Assembly: GCA_934667425.1 (NCBI GenBank)
Contig: CAKULV010000057.1
Coordinates: 1-16,210 of the forward strand
DNA from: an uncultured Kiritimatiellota bacterium
Lineage (GTDB): Bacteria; Verrucomicrobiota; Kiritimatiellia; RFP12; UBA1067
Length of the DNA stretch: 16,210 bases
Direction of reading: 5' to 3'
Under the pieces are notes generated by a model. The model had not been told where the DNA came from. It searched no databases and saw only the letters and a program-made list of their open reading frames with translations. Position numbers and translations under genes: made by a program. Of this stretch, positions 1 through 7,559 are shown piece by piece; position 1 is the first letter of the stretch, and the number at the start of each line of letters is the position of its first letter.

Positions 1-357
1 CCCTTCAAGTCCCAAAGCGGCAGGGAGTGGGCGGAGAGCGTGTTCTGGCTCAACCGAGCCCTTTTCCTGACGAAGGAGGGCTTGTCGCTATTGGTCATTT
101 CTCGCTCAATCCCGGACAAGCCAGATCAGGCGATTCCGCTTTATGCCGTGAATTTTGACATTGACGGTATGTGTGAACGCATGTCGCATCGCTTTGGACA
201 AGAAGATTTCCTCTATGTCCATGCCTATTTTAATCAAGGGCGAGACCTTGTTGTCTACTGTGGAAGAGACGGGTGGGAGAAGGTGCTTACACTGTCATCA
301 CAGCGATTGTCAGAATTAAGGGAAATAGTCTCCCGGAATTATGAAGATGGCAATTAA
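1..357 (+). CDS. 3' part of an unrecognised protein gene (5' end probably outside the window)
   Basis: The frame is open from base 1 to the TAA at 355-357. A GTG at position 40 could start a 105-residue protein, but the upstream codons (reading PFKSQSGREWAES) are also coding-like. I therefore treat the gene as running in from the left edge. I do not recognise the family. The visible part is a small soluble alpha/beta-looking protein with no signal peptide or membrane segment, and it ends in a charged helix (QRLSELREIVSRN). Base composition is clearly more AT-rich than the genes that follow, which could mean horizontal transfer. Small soluble proteins of this kind sometimes follow toxin genes as immunity proteins, but nothing here proves that. 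An alternative is a complete small gene from GTG 40, with AGGGAG at 21-26 as a distant ribosome binding site. Confidence 0.5.
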   Translation, partial: PFKSQSGREWAESVFWLNRALFLTKEGLSLLVISRSIPDKPDQAIPLYAVNFDIDGMCERMSHRFGQEDFLYVHAYFNQGRDLVVYCGRDGWEKVLTLSSQRLSELREIVSRNYEDGN

Positions 358-374
358 CAAGTAGATGAATTAAA

Positions 375-497
375 GTGGAATTGGAGTCATCCCTCTATGT
401 GAACCGTCTCTCCTTCGGCTTCCACAACCCGAACCACGCGGCGGCGGAGGGACGCGTCGTAGGCACCCAACGCTTTTGGAACAAGATGTTTTTTTAG
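375..497 (+). pseudogene. Short coding-like ORF, possible remnant of a larger gene
   Basis: A short open frame from a GTG at 375 to the TAG at 495-497 encodes about 40 residues. Its middle part (YVNRLSFGFHNPNHAAA) has strong coding-type codon choice and looks like a piece of a real protein. The NPNHAAA string recalls the NPN-containing segment of O-antigen ligase/polymerase-type membrane proteins, but that is a weak memory-based resemblance. Directly after NPNHAAA the DNA contains GGAGGGACGCG (446-456), the core of the hairpin repeat found at 6475-6500 and 14624-14773. A repeat insertion or recombination could have cut the gene here. No ribosome binding site is evident. It may instead be a chance ORF in an intergenic region. 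Confidence 0.25.
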
Positions 498-532
498 TTC
501 CGGAAGCGACGATGTTTTTTTTACGTGTCGCG

Positions 533-561
533 GTGACATTAATCGACGATTGTGGTATCAT
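533..561 (+). promoter_or_regulatory. Promoter for the GH-like/beta-helix operon
   Basis: GTGACA at 533-538 (5/6 match to the -35 consensus), a 17-nt spacer, and TATCAT at 556-561 (5/6 match to the -10 consensus). A T-tract at 515-522 lies just upstream and could act as an UP element; another T-run is at 489-495. The expected start of transcription is around 568, giving a leader of about 20 nt that carries GGAG at 577-580 and ends at the ATG at 588. Confidence 0.6.
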
Positions 562-587
562 TGGGAGCAAATGGATGGAGCGTTCGG

Positions 588-2195
588 ATGAAAATGCGGT
601 TCGGAAAGCTATCTCTTGCTGCCGCAGCATCTTTCCTGATGCTGTCCACTGTCTGTATTGCGGCGTTGCCAGATCGGCTCGTGTATCTGCCTTGCAACTT
701 CTGGGGCAAGTCCGGCGAACCGCATTCGTACGAATTCTTCACGAACATCGTCAGCCGTGCGCACAGGGCAGGATACAACGGCGTAATACTGTCGGCACAT
801 CTCGATCTCATGGCGCAATGGGGCGACGGCAGCTACCTGAGCAACCGCGTAGTACAGGCAAAGGCGTTCTGCGATTCGCTTGGGCTGGATCTCGTTCCGA
901 TGACGTGGGACGTTGGCTATGGCGGCGATTGCCCGCCGAACTGGTTCGAGAGCCGTACGATTGAGAATCTTCCCTATGTCCGCCATGGCGCAAGGGCGGT
1001 CTTCGATCCTCCCAAGGTGGAGATTCGGGGCGGCCCGGCCGACCGCATGTCGTTCAGCGGAGACGGCGGCGGCAAGATGCCGATGCGCCCGGCTCGGCGT
1101 TTCACGCTGAAGAAGGGAGTGAGGTACGTAATCTCCGCGATGGCGAAATCGACCGGCGTCCCGGAAAGTGACGTCTTCCAGTTCATCGGCTTCATTCCGA
1201 GCGTCAAGGGGAAGTCTTCGTACTATTCATGCCACAAGTATCCGCATGACGGCAAGTGGCATGAACTCGTGTTTCCAATGGAGGCCAAGACGGATGAGGA
1301 GGTGAGCCTCGTGTTCGGGCACTGGGGAAAGGTCGGCAGTCTGGAAATCTCCAATCTCACCGTTCGCGCACGCGGCATATGCGGAGCGACGCGCAGGGAC
1401 GGCATACCGTTCGTCGTAAAGGATGACGTTTCTGGCGCAGCGTATCGCGAGGGGCGCGACTACGCCGAAGTCCCGCCGATAAAGGTTCGCGGCGAGGGAG
1501 ACCCTCTTGGCCCGTACCTTGAGCTCGACATCCCGCCAGGAAGCCGAATCAAGGATGGCGCCCGCCTTTTGGTGACTGCGGATATCCCATCGCGCTTCGG
1601 GTACGGCGAGAGGGCGCAGTACGCGGCCTGCATGTCGAACGAGGCCTGGTACAGGCGCGCCGAAGACGCTGCGCGAGTGATTGGGAACACGATCCATCCC
1701 AAGCGGTGGTTCCTTTGCTTCGACGAGCTTCGCAGCGCGAACAGCTGTGCCGCATGCCGCGCCAGGAACATGGATATGGCGCATCTGATAGGCGACTGCC
1801 TTGCCCGTCAGCGCGAGATCGTGCGCAAGGTGTCGCCGGACGCGGTGTGCTACGTGTGGGGCGACATGCTCGACCCCAACCACAACGCCAGGGACGGCTA
1901 CGCGAATACGCATGGCAGTTACGCGGGGATCGCCAGATGCATACCGCAGGATCTCGTGATAGTGCCGTGGTGGGGAGAAAAGGCGGCGCAACAGGTCGAA
2001 TATTGGCATGGTAACGGATTCAAGGTGTGCCCGGGCGCGTACTACGACCACGGCGGTCAGGTGAACGAGAAGGGCTGGCTGGAAGCCGTAAAGCCCTATC
2101 CGCAATCCGTGACGGGATTCGTCTTCTGCACGTGGCGCATGGACTTTGGCGAACTGGAGAGTTTTTCGGGACTGATGTTTGGGTCGCAGAGGTGA
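588..2195 (+). CDS. Secreted glycoside-hydrolase-like TIM-barrel protein with an inserted carbohydrate-binding-like region
   Basis: A 535-residue protein. I chose ATG 588 because GGAG (577-580) sits 7 nt upstream and the product begins with a good signal peptide (MKMRFGKLSL, then a hydrophobic stretch to about residue 25, cleavage near CIA/ALP). An earlier in-frame GTG at 552 lies inside the promoter spacer. The first ~130 residues after the signal look like the start of a (beta/alpha)8 barrel. A beta-rich stretch at roughly residues 145-270 (RFTLKKGVRYVISAMAKS, DGKWHELVFPM, SLEISNLTVRARG) resembles a CBM4/9-type jelly roll. The barrel then resumes with an Asp-Glu pair at residues 379-380 (LCFDELRSANSCAAC), the YVWGDMLDPNHN segment near 421-432 and CTWRMDF near 515. 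A DE pair followed by clustered Cys is reminiscent of GH20-like hexosaminidases, but the exact family and substrate are not assignable by eye. Likely periplasmic or extracellular, and first gene of an operon with the beta-helix protein 34 nt downstream. Confidence 0.65.
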   Translation: MKMRFGKLSLAAAASFLMLSTVCIAALPDRLVYLPCNFWGKSGEPHSYEFFTNIVSRAHRAGYNGVILSAHLDLMAQWGDGSYLSNRVVQAKAFCDSLGLDLVPMTWDVGYGGDCPPNWFESRTIENLPYVRHGARAVFDPPKVEIRGGPADRMSFSGDGGGKMPMRPARRFTLKKGVRYVISAMAKSTGVPESDVFQFIGFIPSVKGKSSYYSCHKYPHDGKWHELVFPMEAKTDEEVSLVFGHWGKVGSLEISNLTVRARGICGATRRDGIPFVVKDDVSGAAYREGRDYAEVPPIKVRGEGDPLGPYLELDIPPGSRIKDGARLLVTADIPSRFGYGERAQYAACMSNEAWYRRAEDAARVIGNTIHPKRWFLCFDELRSANSCAACRARNMDMAHLIGDCLARQREIVRKVSPDAVCYVWGDMLDPNHNARDGYANTHGSYAGIARCIPQDLVIVPWWGEKAAQQVEYWHGNGFKVCPGAYYDHGGQVNEKGWLEAVKPYPQSVTGFVFCTWRMDFGELESFSGLMFGSQR

Positions 2196-2229
2196 TCGGC
2201 GTCTTGATTGGACGAAAGGAAATGTTTGG

Positions 2230-5200
2230 ATGAAAGCAGCAGTGATGCAATGCATTGCCATGGCGGCGGTTCTGTCCGGAACGGCCCGGGCGGCGTCGTT
2301 CGATGTCGGAACGGGCGAGGTGAAGACGCTCGACGACGCTGCAATCGGCCTGTATGACGCGATATCGGTTGCGCCCGGCGGCGTGTTGGTGCTTGACACT
2401 TCGGAGGCTCCGTCCGTGGCCATAACAGGCAGCGGCGTGATCCGCAAGTCGAACTCCGTGAGCTGGACGATGAACGCGGAGAATACTGTGTTCGCCGGCA
2501 CGTGGGAGATAATCGGCGGCGTTGTCGAATGCTCTACCGACATGAATCCGTTCGGGAGGAACATCAGTGGCCCAGGCGGATGCCGGATAGCCGTGACAAA
2601 CGGCGCTACACTCGCGGTTTCCGGGGAAGGCGTCTCTGTTGCCGGCTTCGACAACAAGATGGTCATTATCGGCGGCAATGGCGTTGATGGGCGCGGTGCG
2701 CTTGAGTTCGCCGACTCGATCGTGGACACGAGCGGAAGGCTGTTGCGCTACTTGGACGTTGCCGAAGATGCGACGCTATCCATGAAAGGGCTTGCAATCC
2801 TGGTTGCGGGAGCGATAGACCTCAATGGACACTCCCTGACCGTGTCGGGCGGCGGCGCCTTGCACGTGATGGATATGGAAATATCCGAAACGGGAGAGAT
2901 TGTCGTTGTGGGCACTGAGCAAAAGGCGACACAGCTTCTGTTCCGTTCATGGAGCAGCAGTAGCATTGCCGGGAAGCTGACCGATACGGACGGCATGTGC
3001 TTTACCCTTGGCGGAAATGCGATCATCGGCACGTACAACAGGTACAGGGAGTTCTCGCGTCCGCTCCGTGTGCGTGGGCAGAAGAACACGCTTACGCATA
3101 CCGAGCAGCACCTGAACGGAATTGAGGAGGATCGGTCTTGCGGCCATCAGGTTTGGGCCGGCCCCATTACGTTCCTCGACAACAATCCATCGTCAACGCT
3201 TGATGTCTTTGTGCGGTACTATCTTTGCGGCTTGACGCTCTCCGGCAAGATATCTGGTCCGGGGTCGATCACGTTTAGCGGAGACGGATGCACGTACATC
3301 ACCAACGGCGCGAACGACTACACCGGAGCCACCACGTTCGGCACGGGCGCATATGTGCTTGGTTCGTCAGGGGCGATACCTGAATATGCAAAGGATCCCG
3401 CCGACCTCGTGTGGACAAAAGGGCAGCTTATCCTGTCCGGACCGGATCCTTACCGCTTCTGGCGGCTAAACGTCAGGAACTCCGTTCTCAACGACTTTAC
3501 GACATCCGTCACGCTGGACGGCGCGGATGTCACGGTTACGAAGGATGGCTATTGGGGCGTAGGCGTTGGAGGCACAGGCAGCCGCCTCGTCGTGACAAAT
3601 TCGCTCGTAAGGTCTGAGGACCTGTCTCAGGCGGATTCGTTCAACACGGTTTATGGAGCATATGCCACGATGACGAATTCGCTTGTGGTCGGCAAGGGTG
3701 CGAGCGGATTCCTTGAGGTCGAGTCCGGGGCGGTGATCTCCAACCGTCTGCAGGTTGGCATGCATGGTGTTGCGGTTTGGGAAGACGTATCGTATGGCGC
3801 GGTTCGCCAGCGTGGCGGAAGCGTTGTTGCCGTCTCGCCGGATGGAGATTACCTGAAGGGGAATGGGCTTGGGGTTGGGCAGTCGTGCGGCGGATATTAC
3901 GAGCTGTTGGACGGTGAACTCGTTTCGCACGGAGCCTTCTCGGTCGGCGTCGGCGGGGTCGGTACGCTGTGGATGCGTGGCGGGACGTTTGTTGTGACGA
4001 ACTACCTGAGTTCAGGGGCGCAGGGGGAGTTGTGGATAGGGGCCTTCAACCAGGGCAACGGGGCAATCCGTGTCTCAGGCGGTGAACTGCGCCATTATGG
4101 GAAGCGTGAGATATTTGTCGGACTCGGTGCCATCCAAAACGCATGCCACTCGCTGACGGTTGATGGAGAGGGAGGCTACTGCGATTTTGGAGATGCGCAA
4201 TTCAACCACGGATACGGGAACACCGAGAAATCTACGTTCACGGTCAACATGAATGGAGGAACTCTGAGGGCCGGCGTGTTCTACAAACATAAAAACCAAA
4301 ACCATCACCTTGGAAATCGCCTGCTAATCAATTTCAATGGCGGCACTTTCATGTGCGCCACTGGGGCAAGCGTCTTCGGGCCGAGCGAAAATGGTGCGGA
4401 TCGGATTACGGTGTACTCCGGCGGCGCCACATTCGATACGGATGGACACGACGTGTGGGTGACGCAGCCGATCGAGTCCCCCGTCGGCAAAGGTATCGCG
4501 TCCATCGACCTTGGCGGGCCGATAGCGCACACCAACGCCATGTCGCCCATAGTCAGGATCGAGAGCGAGACGGGATGCGGGGCGAGCGCCTTTGCCCATT
4601 ACGACTGGGGTTCGCACACTGTCGACCGCATTGAGATCCTGAGTCCCGGCAACGGCTATGAGGATGCCAAGGTGACGCTCATGTTTGCCCCGTCGCGTAC
4701 CGTTGAGATCGATCCTGCGAACGTGACATTCGCGGAGAACGCCGCTGGCGGCTCGCTGACCAAGAAAGGGGATGGCAAGCTCTTCCTTGCGGCGGCAAAC
4801 AAGTGGGCTGGGGCAACTTGCGTACGTGGCGGTGCGCTTGTCGCCAAATGCGACTGGGCGATACCCGCCGATACGGCGGTAGTCCTCTCGGACGGAGCGA
4901 CGCTTGACCTTGAAAATCGCGTCCATCGCATTTCGTCCGTCACGTATCAGGTCGGGGGCGGGTCGATTGTGCAATCCGAGAATGCGGAGATGTCGGAGGC
5001 CGTTACGTTTGAGCTGTCCGTCGATGAGATCCTTGCCGGCAAGGCAATACCGTTCTCGGAGGATTTCGACCTTTCGAAGGTCACGCTTTCCGTGAAGGGT
5101 GCATTCCCTGACGACATGGATGGCGCAACCCGCTATCCGTTCGTCACCACGGCTGGCCAGTTCAACGGGAAGCCGTCCGTTTCCGCTCCGACATTGCCTG

Positions 5201-5277
5201 CGGGATACAGGTTCGCATTCGGGCCGAAGCGGATATCGCTCATACCAATGAGGGGGTTTTCGGTTATATGCAGATAG
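2230..5277 (+). CDS. Large secreted beta-helix protein with autotransporter-associated beta-strand repeats, no barrel
   Basis: A 1015-residue protein. ATG 2230 follows an AAAGGA-type site (about 2215-2220) and gives a clear signal peptide (MKAAVMQCIAMAAVLSGTARA, cleavage near ARA/ASF). Upstream in-frame codons from 2179 are not signal-like. The body is rich in Gly, Ser, Thr, Val and Asp in short strand-turn units typical of parallel beta-helix passengers. Two segments match the autotransporter-associated repeat style (PF12951/TIGR02601): around residues 341-385 (NDYTGATTFGTGAYVLGS) and around 837-880 (SLTKKGDGKLFLAAANKW, then GGALVAKC and LSDGATLDL). The C-terminus (GPKRISLIPMRGFSVICR) has no 12-strand outer-membrane barrel, no PEP-CTERM signal and no visible sorting motif. 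A type V autotransporter route is therefore unlikely. Probable role: extracellular adhesin or polysaccharide-interacting surface protein, expressed with the GH-like protein upstream. The function is inference. Confidence 0.7.
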   Translation: MKAAVMQCIAMAAVLSGTARAASFDVGTGEVKTLDDAAIGLYDAISVAPGGVLVLDTSEAPSVAITGSGVIRKSNSVSWTMNAENTVFAGTWEIIGGVVECSTDMNPFGRNISGPGGCRIAVTNGATLAVSGEGVSVAGFDNKMVIIGGNGVDGRGALEFADSIVDTSGRLLRYLDVAEDATLSMKGLAILVAGAIDLNGHSLTVSGGGALHVMDMEISETGEIVVVGTEQKATQLLFRSWSSSSIAGKLTDTDGMCFTLGGNAIIGTYNRYREFSRPLRVRGQKNTLTHTEQHLNGIEEDRSCGHQVWAGPITFLDNNPSSTLDVFVRYYLCGLTLSGKISGPGSITFSGDGCTYITNGANDYTGATTFGTGAYVLGSSGAIPEYAKDPADLVWTKGQLILSGPDPYRFWRLNVRNSVLNDFTTSVTLDGADVTVTKDGYWGVGVGGTGSRLVVTNSLVRSEDLSQADSFNTVYGAYATMTNSLVVGKGASGFLEVESGAVISNRLQVGMHGVAVWEDVSYGAVRQRGGSVVAVSPDGDYLKGNGLGVGQSCGGYYELLDGELVSHGAFSVGVGGVGTLWMRGGTFVVTNYLSSGAQGELWIGAFNQGNGAIRVSGGELRHYGKREIFVGLGAIQNACHSLTVDGEGGYCDFGDAQFNHGYGNTEKSTFTVNMNGGTLRAGVFYKHKNQNHHLGNRLLINFNGGTFMCATGASVFGPSENGADRITVYSGGATFDTDGHDVWVTQPIESPVGKGIASIDLGGPIAHTNAMSPIVRIESETGCGASAFAHYDWGSHTVDRIEILSPGNGYEDAKVTLMFAPSRTVEIDPANVTFAENAAGGSLTKKGDGKLFLAAANKWAGATCVRGGALVAKCDWAIPADTAVVLSDGATLDLENRVHRISSVTYQVGGGSIVQSENAEMSEAVTFELSVDEILAGKAIPFSEDFDLSKVTLSVKGAFPDDMDGATRYPFVTTAGQFNGKPSVSAPTLPAGYRFAFGPKRISLIPMRGFSVICR

Positions 5278-5660
5278 GCCGTAAATACGTGTTCCCTGTT
5301 GGCGTGTGCCTGAACGCAACGGCGGCATTCGTCCTGTCCGTCTGCGCGACGGCGTACGGCGGCATTTCGGGTTGGATTCAGGCTTCTTCCGCTGATGCGT
5401 GCTATCTGACGGTTTGCCCGGAAGAGTCATCCCCAGACAACGTGAAGGATATCCCGTTTGTGGACGAAGAGTGCTGGGCGCAGGAGACTACGCGCATTCG
5501 TCTTAAATCCGGGTGGAATAACGCCAAGGGGTCGGCGCCTCATGTGGCGATGGATTGTGTGTGCGCTTGCGTAGTGGACATCGGGCCTGCCGACGCCGCA
5601 TCAAAAGGCTTCTCGCGTGAAGTAAAGGGTCTCCTATACCATTCTGCTCCACCGCCCTGA
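5268..5660 (+). CDS. Small Cys-rich secreted hypothetical protein overlapping the beta-helix gene
   Basis: A 130-residue ORF whose ATG (5268) lies inside the last codons of the preceding gene, a 10-nt overlap, with AGGGGG at 5251-5256 about 11 nt upstream. The N-terminus is hydrophobic and signal-like (VCLNATAAFVLSVCATAYGG), followed by GWIQASSADACYL. The product has eight Cys, including DCVCAC near the C-terminus. One segment (TRIRLKSGWNN) resembles beta-strands seen in jelly-roll domains of secreted glycosidases, so this could be the decayed front end of a larger secreted protein; a frameshift or truncation is possible after about residue 90. It is followed by a hairpin/T-run. I do not recognise a family. 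The signal peptide and overlap favour a real gene; the odd C-terminal composition argues against. Confidence 0.4.
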   Translation: MQIGRKYVFPVGVCLNATAAFVLSVCATAYGGISGWIQASSADACYLTVCPEESSPDNVKDIPFVDEECWAQETTRIRLKSGWNNAKGSAPHVAMDCVCACVVDIGPADAASKGFSREVKGLLYHSAPPP

Positions 5661-5687
5661 CTGGCCGTTGCAATCCGGATCCCCTTG

Positions 5688-5720
5688 CGGCACACCACGG
5701 TGCCGTGTGTTTGTTTTTCT
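5688..5720 (+). terminator. Probable rho-independent terminator after the GH-like/beta-helix operon
   Basis: Inverted arms CGGCAC (5688-5693) and GTGCCG (5700-5705) with a 6-nt loop. The stem is extendable by G-U pairs and is followed by a T-rich stretch (TGTGTTTGTTTTTCTC). It lies 28 nt after the stop at 5660. The stem is short and the T-run is interrupted, hence moderate confidence. Confidence 0.45.
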
Positions 5721-5736
5721 CTTCGTATTGTGTACT

Positions 5737-5758
5737 GCAGGCCCGCAAGGGCTTTTGC
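5737..5758 (+). other. GNRA-capped hairpin in the leader of the Crp/Fnr gene
   Basis: GCCC (5741-5744), GCAA tetraloop (5745-5748) and GGGC (5749-5752), extended by G-U and A-U pairs to 5739/5754 and possibly GCA/TGC outside, then TTTT at 5753-5756. It ends 25 nt before the ATG at 5783. It could be a second terminator for the upstream operon or a folded element in the regulator's own leader. A promoter for the regulator was not clearly identified. Confidence 0.35.
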
Positions 5759-5782
5759 ATTCCAATGAAAGGATGTGGACGT

Positions 5783-6460
5783 ATGCAGGATTGTAAGGTT
5801 GTATTTCCGTCGGGGAGCAGACTTGTGAAGGACATTGACGAGAAGGAGTTTGTACATGTGAGCAAATGCCTTTGCGCAAGGGCTTTGCGCCTGGAGAACA
5901 GGGAGACGTTCCTACACGAGGACAGCCCGGGCAACAAGATAGGCGTTGTGGTTCGCGGGGTGGTGCGTCTGTATCGCCACAACCAGGCTGGACGGCGTAC
6001 CGTGATCGAGGATGTGCTCCCGGGCGATGTGTTCGGAACGACTTGCGCATTTCGCGACTCCAGCGTGCTGGACGTGAACGCAAGCGCGGTGGGAAGCGCC
6101 GACGTGGTGCTTTTCGACGCGTCTAAGGTATTGCGTCCGAAGTGCAGGGAGGTCTGCGAGGCATATATGCAGTTCATGCGCAATCTCCTCTCGATCATGA
6201 GCCACAAGACGATTCTGGTAAAGCAGAAGCTGCGGATAATATCCCAAAGGACGATCCGAGCCCGGCTGATGCTGTATCTCAGGACTGTCGCGAATCGCCT
6301 CAAGACGAACGAGTTCAACATATCGTATGACAGGCAGGCGCTTGCGGACTATCTGTGCGTAGACCGCAGTGCTCTCTCGGCCGAACTCTCAAAACTGAAG
6401 ACTGAGCGTGTTCTTGATTTCGACAAGAACCACTTCTGCCTCTGCGTCTTGAGCCATTAG
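5783..6460 (+). CDS. Crp/Fnr-family transcriptional regulator
   Basis: A 225-residue protein, normal for the family. ATG 5783 is preferred because AAAGGA (5768-5773) lies 9 nt upstream; in-frame ATG 5765 and the codons before it lack a well-placed site and add no family sequence. Residues ~10-115 form the cNMP-binding-type beta-roll (GNKIGVVVRGVVRLYRHN, RRTVIEDVLPGDVFGTTCAF). Residues ~125-150 form the long dimerisation helix. Residues ~158-220 form the HTH_Crp winged helix (SYDRQALADYLCVDRSALSA is the DNA-reading part). The phosphate-binding-cassette residues of true cAMP-binding Crp are not evident, and there is no Fnr-type N-terminal Cys cluster, so the effector is unknown. It is monocistronic, facing the hemW-like gene with only 43 nt between stop codons, where a REP-like hairpin sits. 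Confidence 0.85.
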   Translation: MQDCKVVFPSGSRLVKDIDEKEFVHVSKCLCARALRLENRETFLHEDSPGNKIGVVVRGVVRLYRHNQAGRRTVIEDVLPGDVFGTTCAFRDSSVLDVNASAVGSADVVLFDASKVLRPKCREVCEAYMQFMRNLLSIMSHKTILVKQKLRIISQRTIRARLMLYLRTVANRLKTNEFNISYDRQALADYLCVDRSALSAELSKLKTERVLDFDKNHFCLCVLSH

Positions 6461-6474
6461 GCAGTTGCAGAACT

Positions 6475-6500
6475 CGGACTCGACAAAGCGCGTCCCTCCC
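6475..6500 (-). repeat. REP-like hairpin repeat, copy 1 (between convergent genes)
   Basis: Read on the minus strand it is GGGAGGGACGCG, then CTTTGT, then CGAGTCCG, nearly identical to the copy at 14624-14648 (one inserted T, one substitution). Arms 6476-6482 and 6489-6495 pair 6 of 7 bases around a 6-nt loop. It fills most of the 43-nt gap between the Crp/Fnr and hemW-like stop codons, where it could serve as a bidirectional terminator or transcript-stabilising hairpin. Confidence 0.6.
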
Positions 6501-6503
6501 ATG

Positions 6504-7559
6504 TCATACAAGCTCGGCGAGTATGGCATCGCACACTTCCGTGCCGCGTTCGGTGAGCCGGTATGTTGGCGATCCTGTGTGCGAAGGTTCGGACGAGAGC
6601 AGGCCTTCGGAGGCGAATCGGTCGAGCGTGGAAACCCAGCCTTGCACACGGGGGGCGAGTTCGGGGAACTCGTCGGCTGCCATGGCGGGGTTGAGGCCTT
6701 CCTTCAGGAGGCGAAGACGGAATATCACGCGGGAGACGGCGTTGCCTTCCCTGCTGCATGCGCCATCGCCGATTCCGATGTAGTCTTCGCCGCGCCATGT
6801 CGCAAGGTTGTGGCGGCATTCCATGCCCGGCTTCGAGAAGCTTGATATCTCATAGCGTTCGAGTCCGGCGCGTCCAAGAACCCTTTGCGCTACGGCGAGT
6901 TCGGCAAGCGCATCATCGTCGGAAGGCAATCTCACTCGGCCAGCCTCGAAATCCGCCGCAAGCCTGGTCTTCGGTTCGAGTATGAGCGTGTAGACGCTGC
7001 AGTGGTCGATGTCGAGAGAGGCGGCGGTTTCGATGGTGCGCCTCCAGGCATCGGATATGCCGCCGCCATCCCTCTTGCCGGGCCAGCCGCATATCAGGTC
7101 TATGCCGGCGTTGAGGAATCCGGCCTCGCGTATCATGCGCCATGCGCTGACGGCCTGCGATGCGGTGTGTGGACGCCCCATGCCGCGCAGTACGGAGTCG
7201 TCGAAGCTCTGCACTCCCATTGATATGCGGTTGACGCCGCCTTCCATGAGCCGCCTTAGCGTGTCGGGCGACGCATCCGCCGGATTCAGTTCAACCGTGA
7301 ACTCAAAGCCTTTGACATGTGCGCAGGCGCGGCGGATCACGTCAAACATCGGCTCAAGGTTGCACAGGGTAGGCGTGCCGCCGCCGAAATACAGGGTAGA
7401 GATGGTTTCGCCGACTTTTCTTGCCAGCAGGGCCTCAAGCTCATGGGCGACATTCGCGACATATGTATCGCGCTCGCGGTTGCTCCGTCCGACATACGAG
7501 TGTAGTGCGCAATAGGCGCACTTGCTTCGGCAGAATGGGAAGTGGATGTATACGTTCAC
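6504..7559 (-). CDS. hemW: HemW-like radical SAM protein (coproporphyrinogen oxidase III-related)
   Basis: A 351-residue protein starting at GTG 7559, directly before the conserved MNVYIHFPFC. The frame stays open far upstream, but that part lacks family sequence and overlaps the preceding gene. The radical SAM CxxxCxxC cluster is C10, C14, C17 (CRSKCAYC). The SAM-binding GGGTPT is at residues 59-64, and SMGVQSF near 113-119 is typical of the family. HemW proteins deliver or handle heme. Their HNxxYW heme-binding motif appears here as HNLATW (H250-W255), with Tyr replaced by Thr, followed by the usual GEDYIGIGDGACS. At 351 residues it is slightly shorter than typical HemW (~380). The start codon overlaps the upstream stop by 4 nt (GTGA) with no good ribosome binding site nearby, so it is probably translationally coupled. 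True heme function is likely but the altered motif leaves doubt. Confidence 0.8.
   Translation of the reverse strand: MNVYIHFPFCRSKCAYCALHSYVGRSNRERDTYVANVAHELEALLARKVGETISTLYFGGGTPTLCNLEPMFDVIRRACAHVKGFEFTVELNPADASPDTLRRLMEGGVNRISMGVQSFDDSVLRGMGRPHTASQAVSAWRMIREAGFLNAGIDLICGWPGKRDGGGISDAWRRTIETAASLDIDHCSVYTLILEPKTRLAADFEAGRVRLPSDDDALAELAVAQRVLGRAGLERYEISSFSKPGMECRHNLATWRGEDYIGIGDGACSREGNAVSRVIFRLRLLKEGLNPAMAADEFPELAPRVQGWVSTLDRFASEGLLSSEPSHTGSPTYRLTERGTEVCDAILAELV

Noticed and set aside
1227..2729. Long open frame on the minus strand (500 codons) opposite the GH-like gene
   Set aside because: It runs antisense to two genes with signal peptides and coherent domains; its translation has no recognisable motif and is an artefact of high GC content.
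4324..5430. Long minus-strand open frame (368 codons) opposite the beta-helix gene
   Set aside because: Arg/His/Pro-rich translation with no domain pattern, antisense to a convincing coding sequence.
5783..6460. Assignment as true cAMP receptor protein or oxygen-sensing Fnr
   Set aside because: The cAMP phosphate-binding residues and the Fnr Cys cluster are not visible, so only the superfamily is called.
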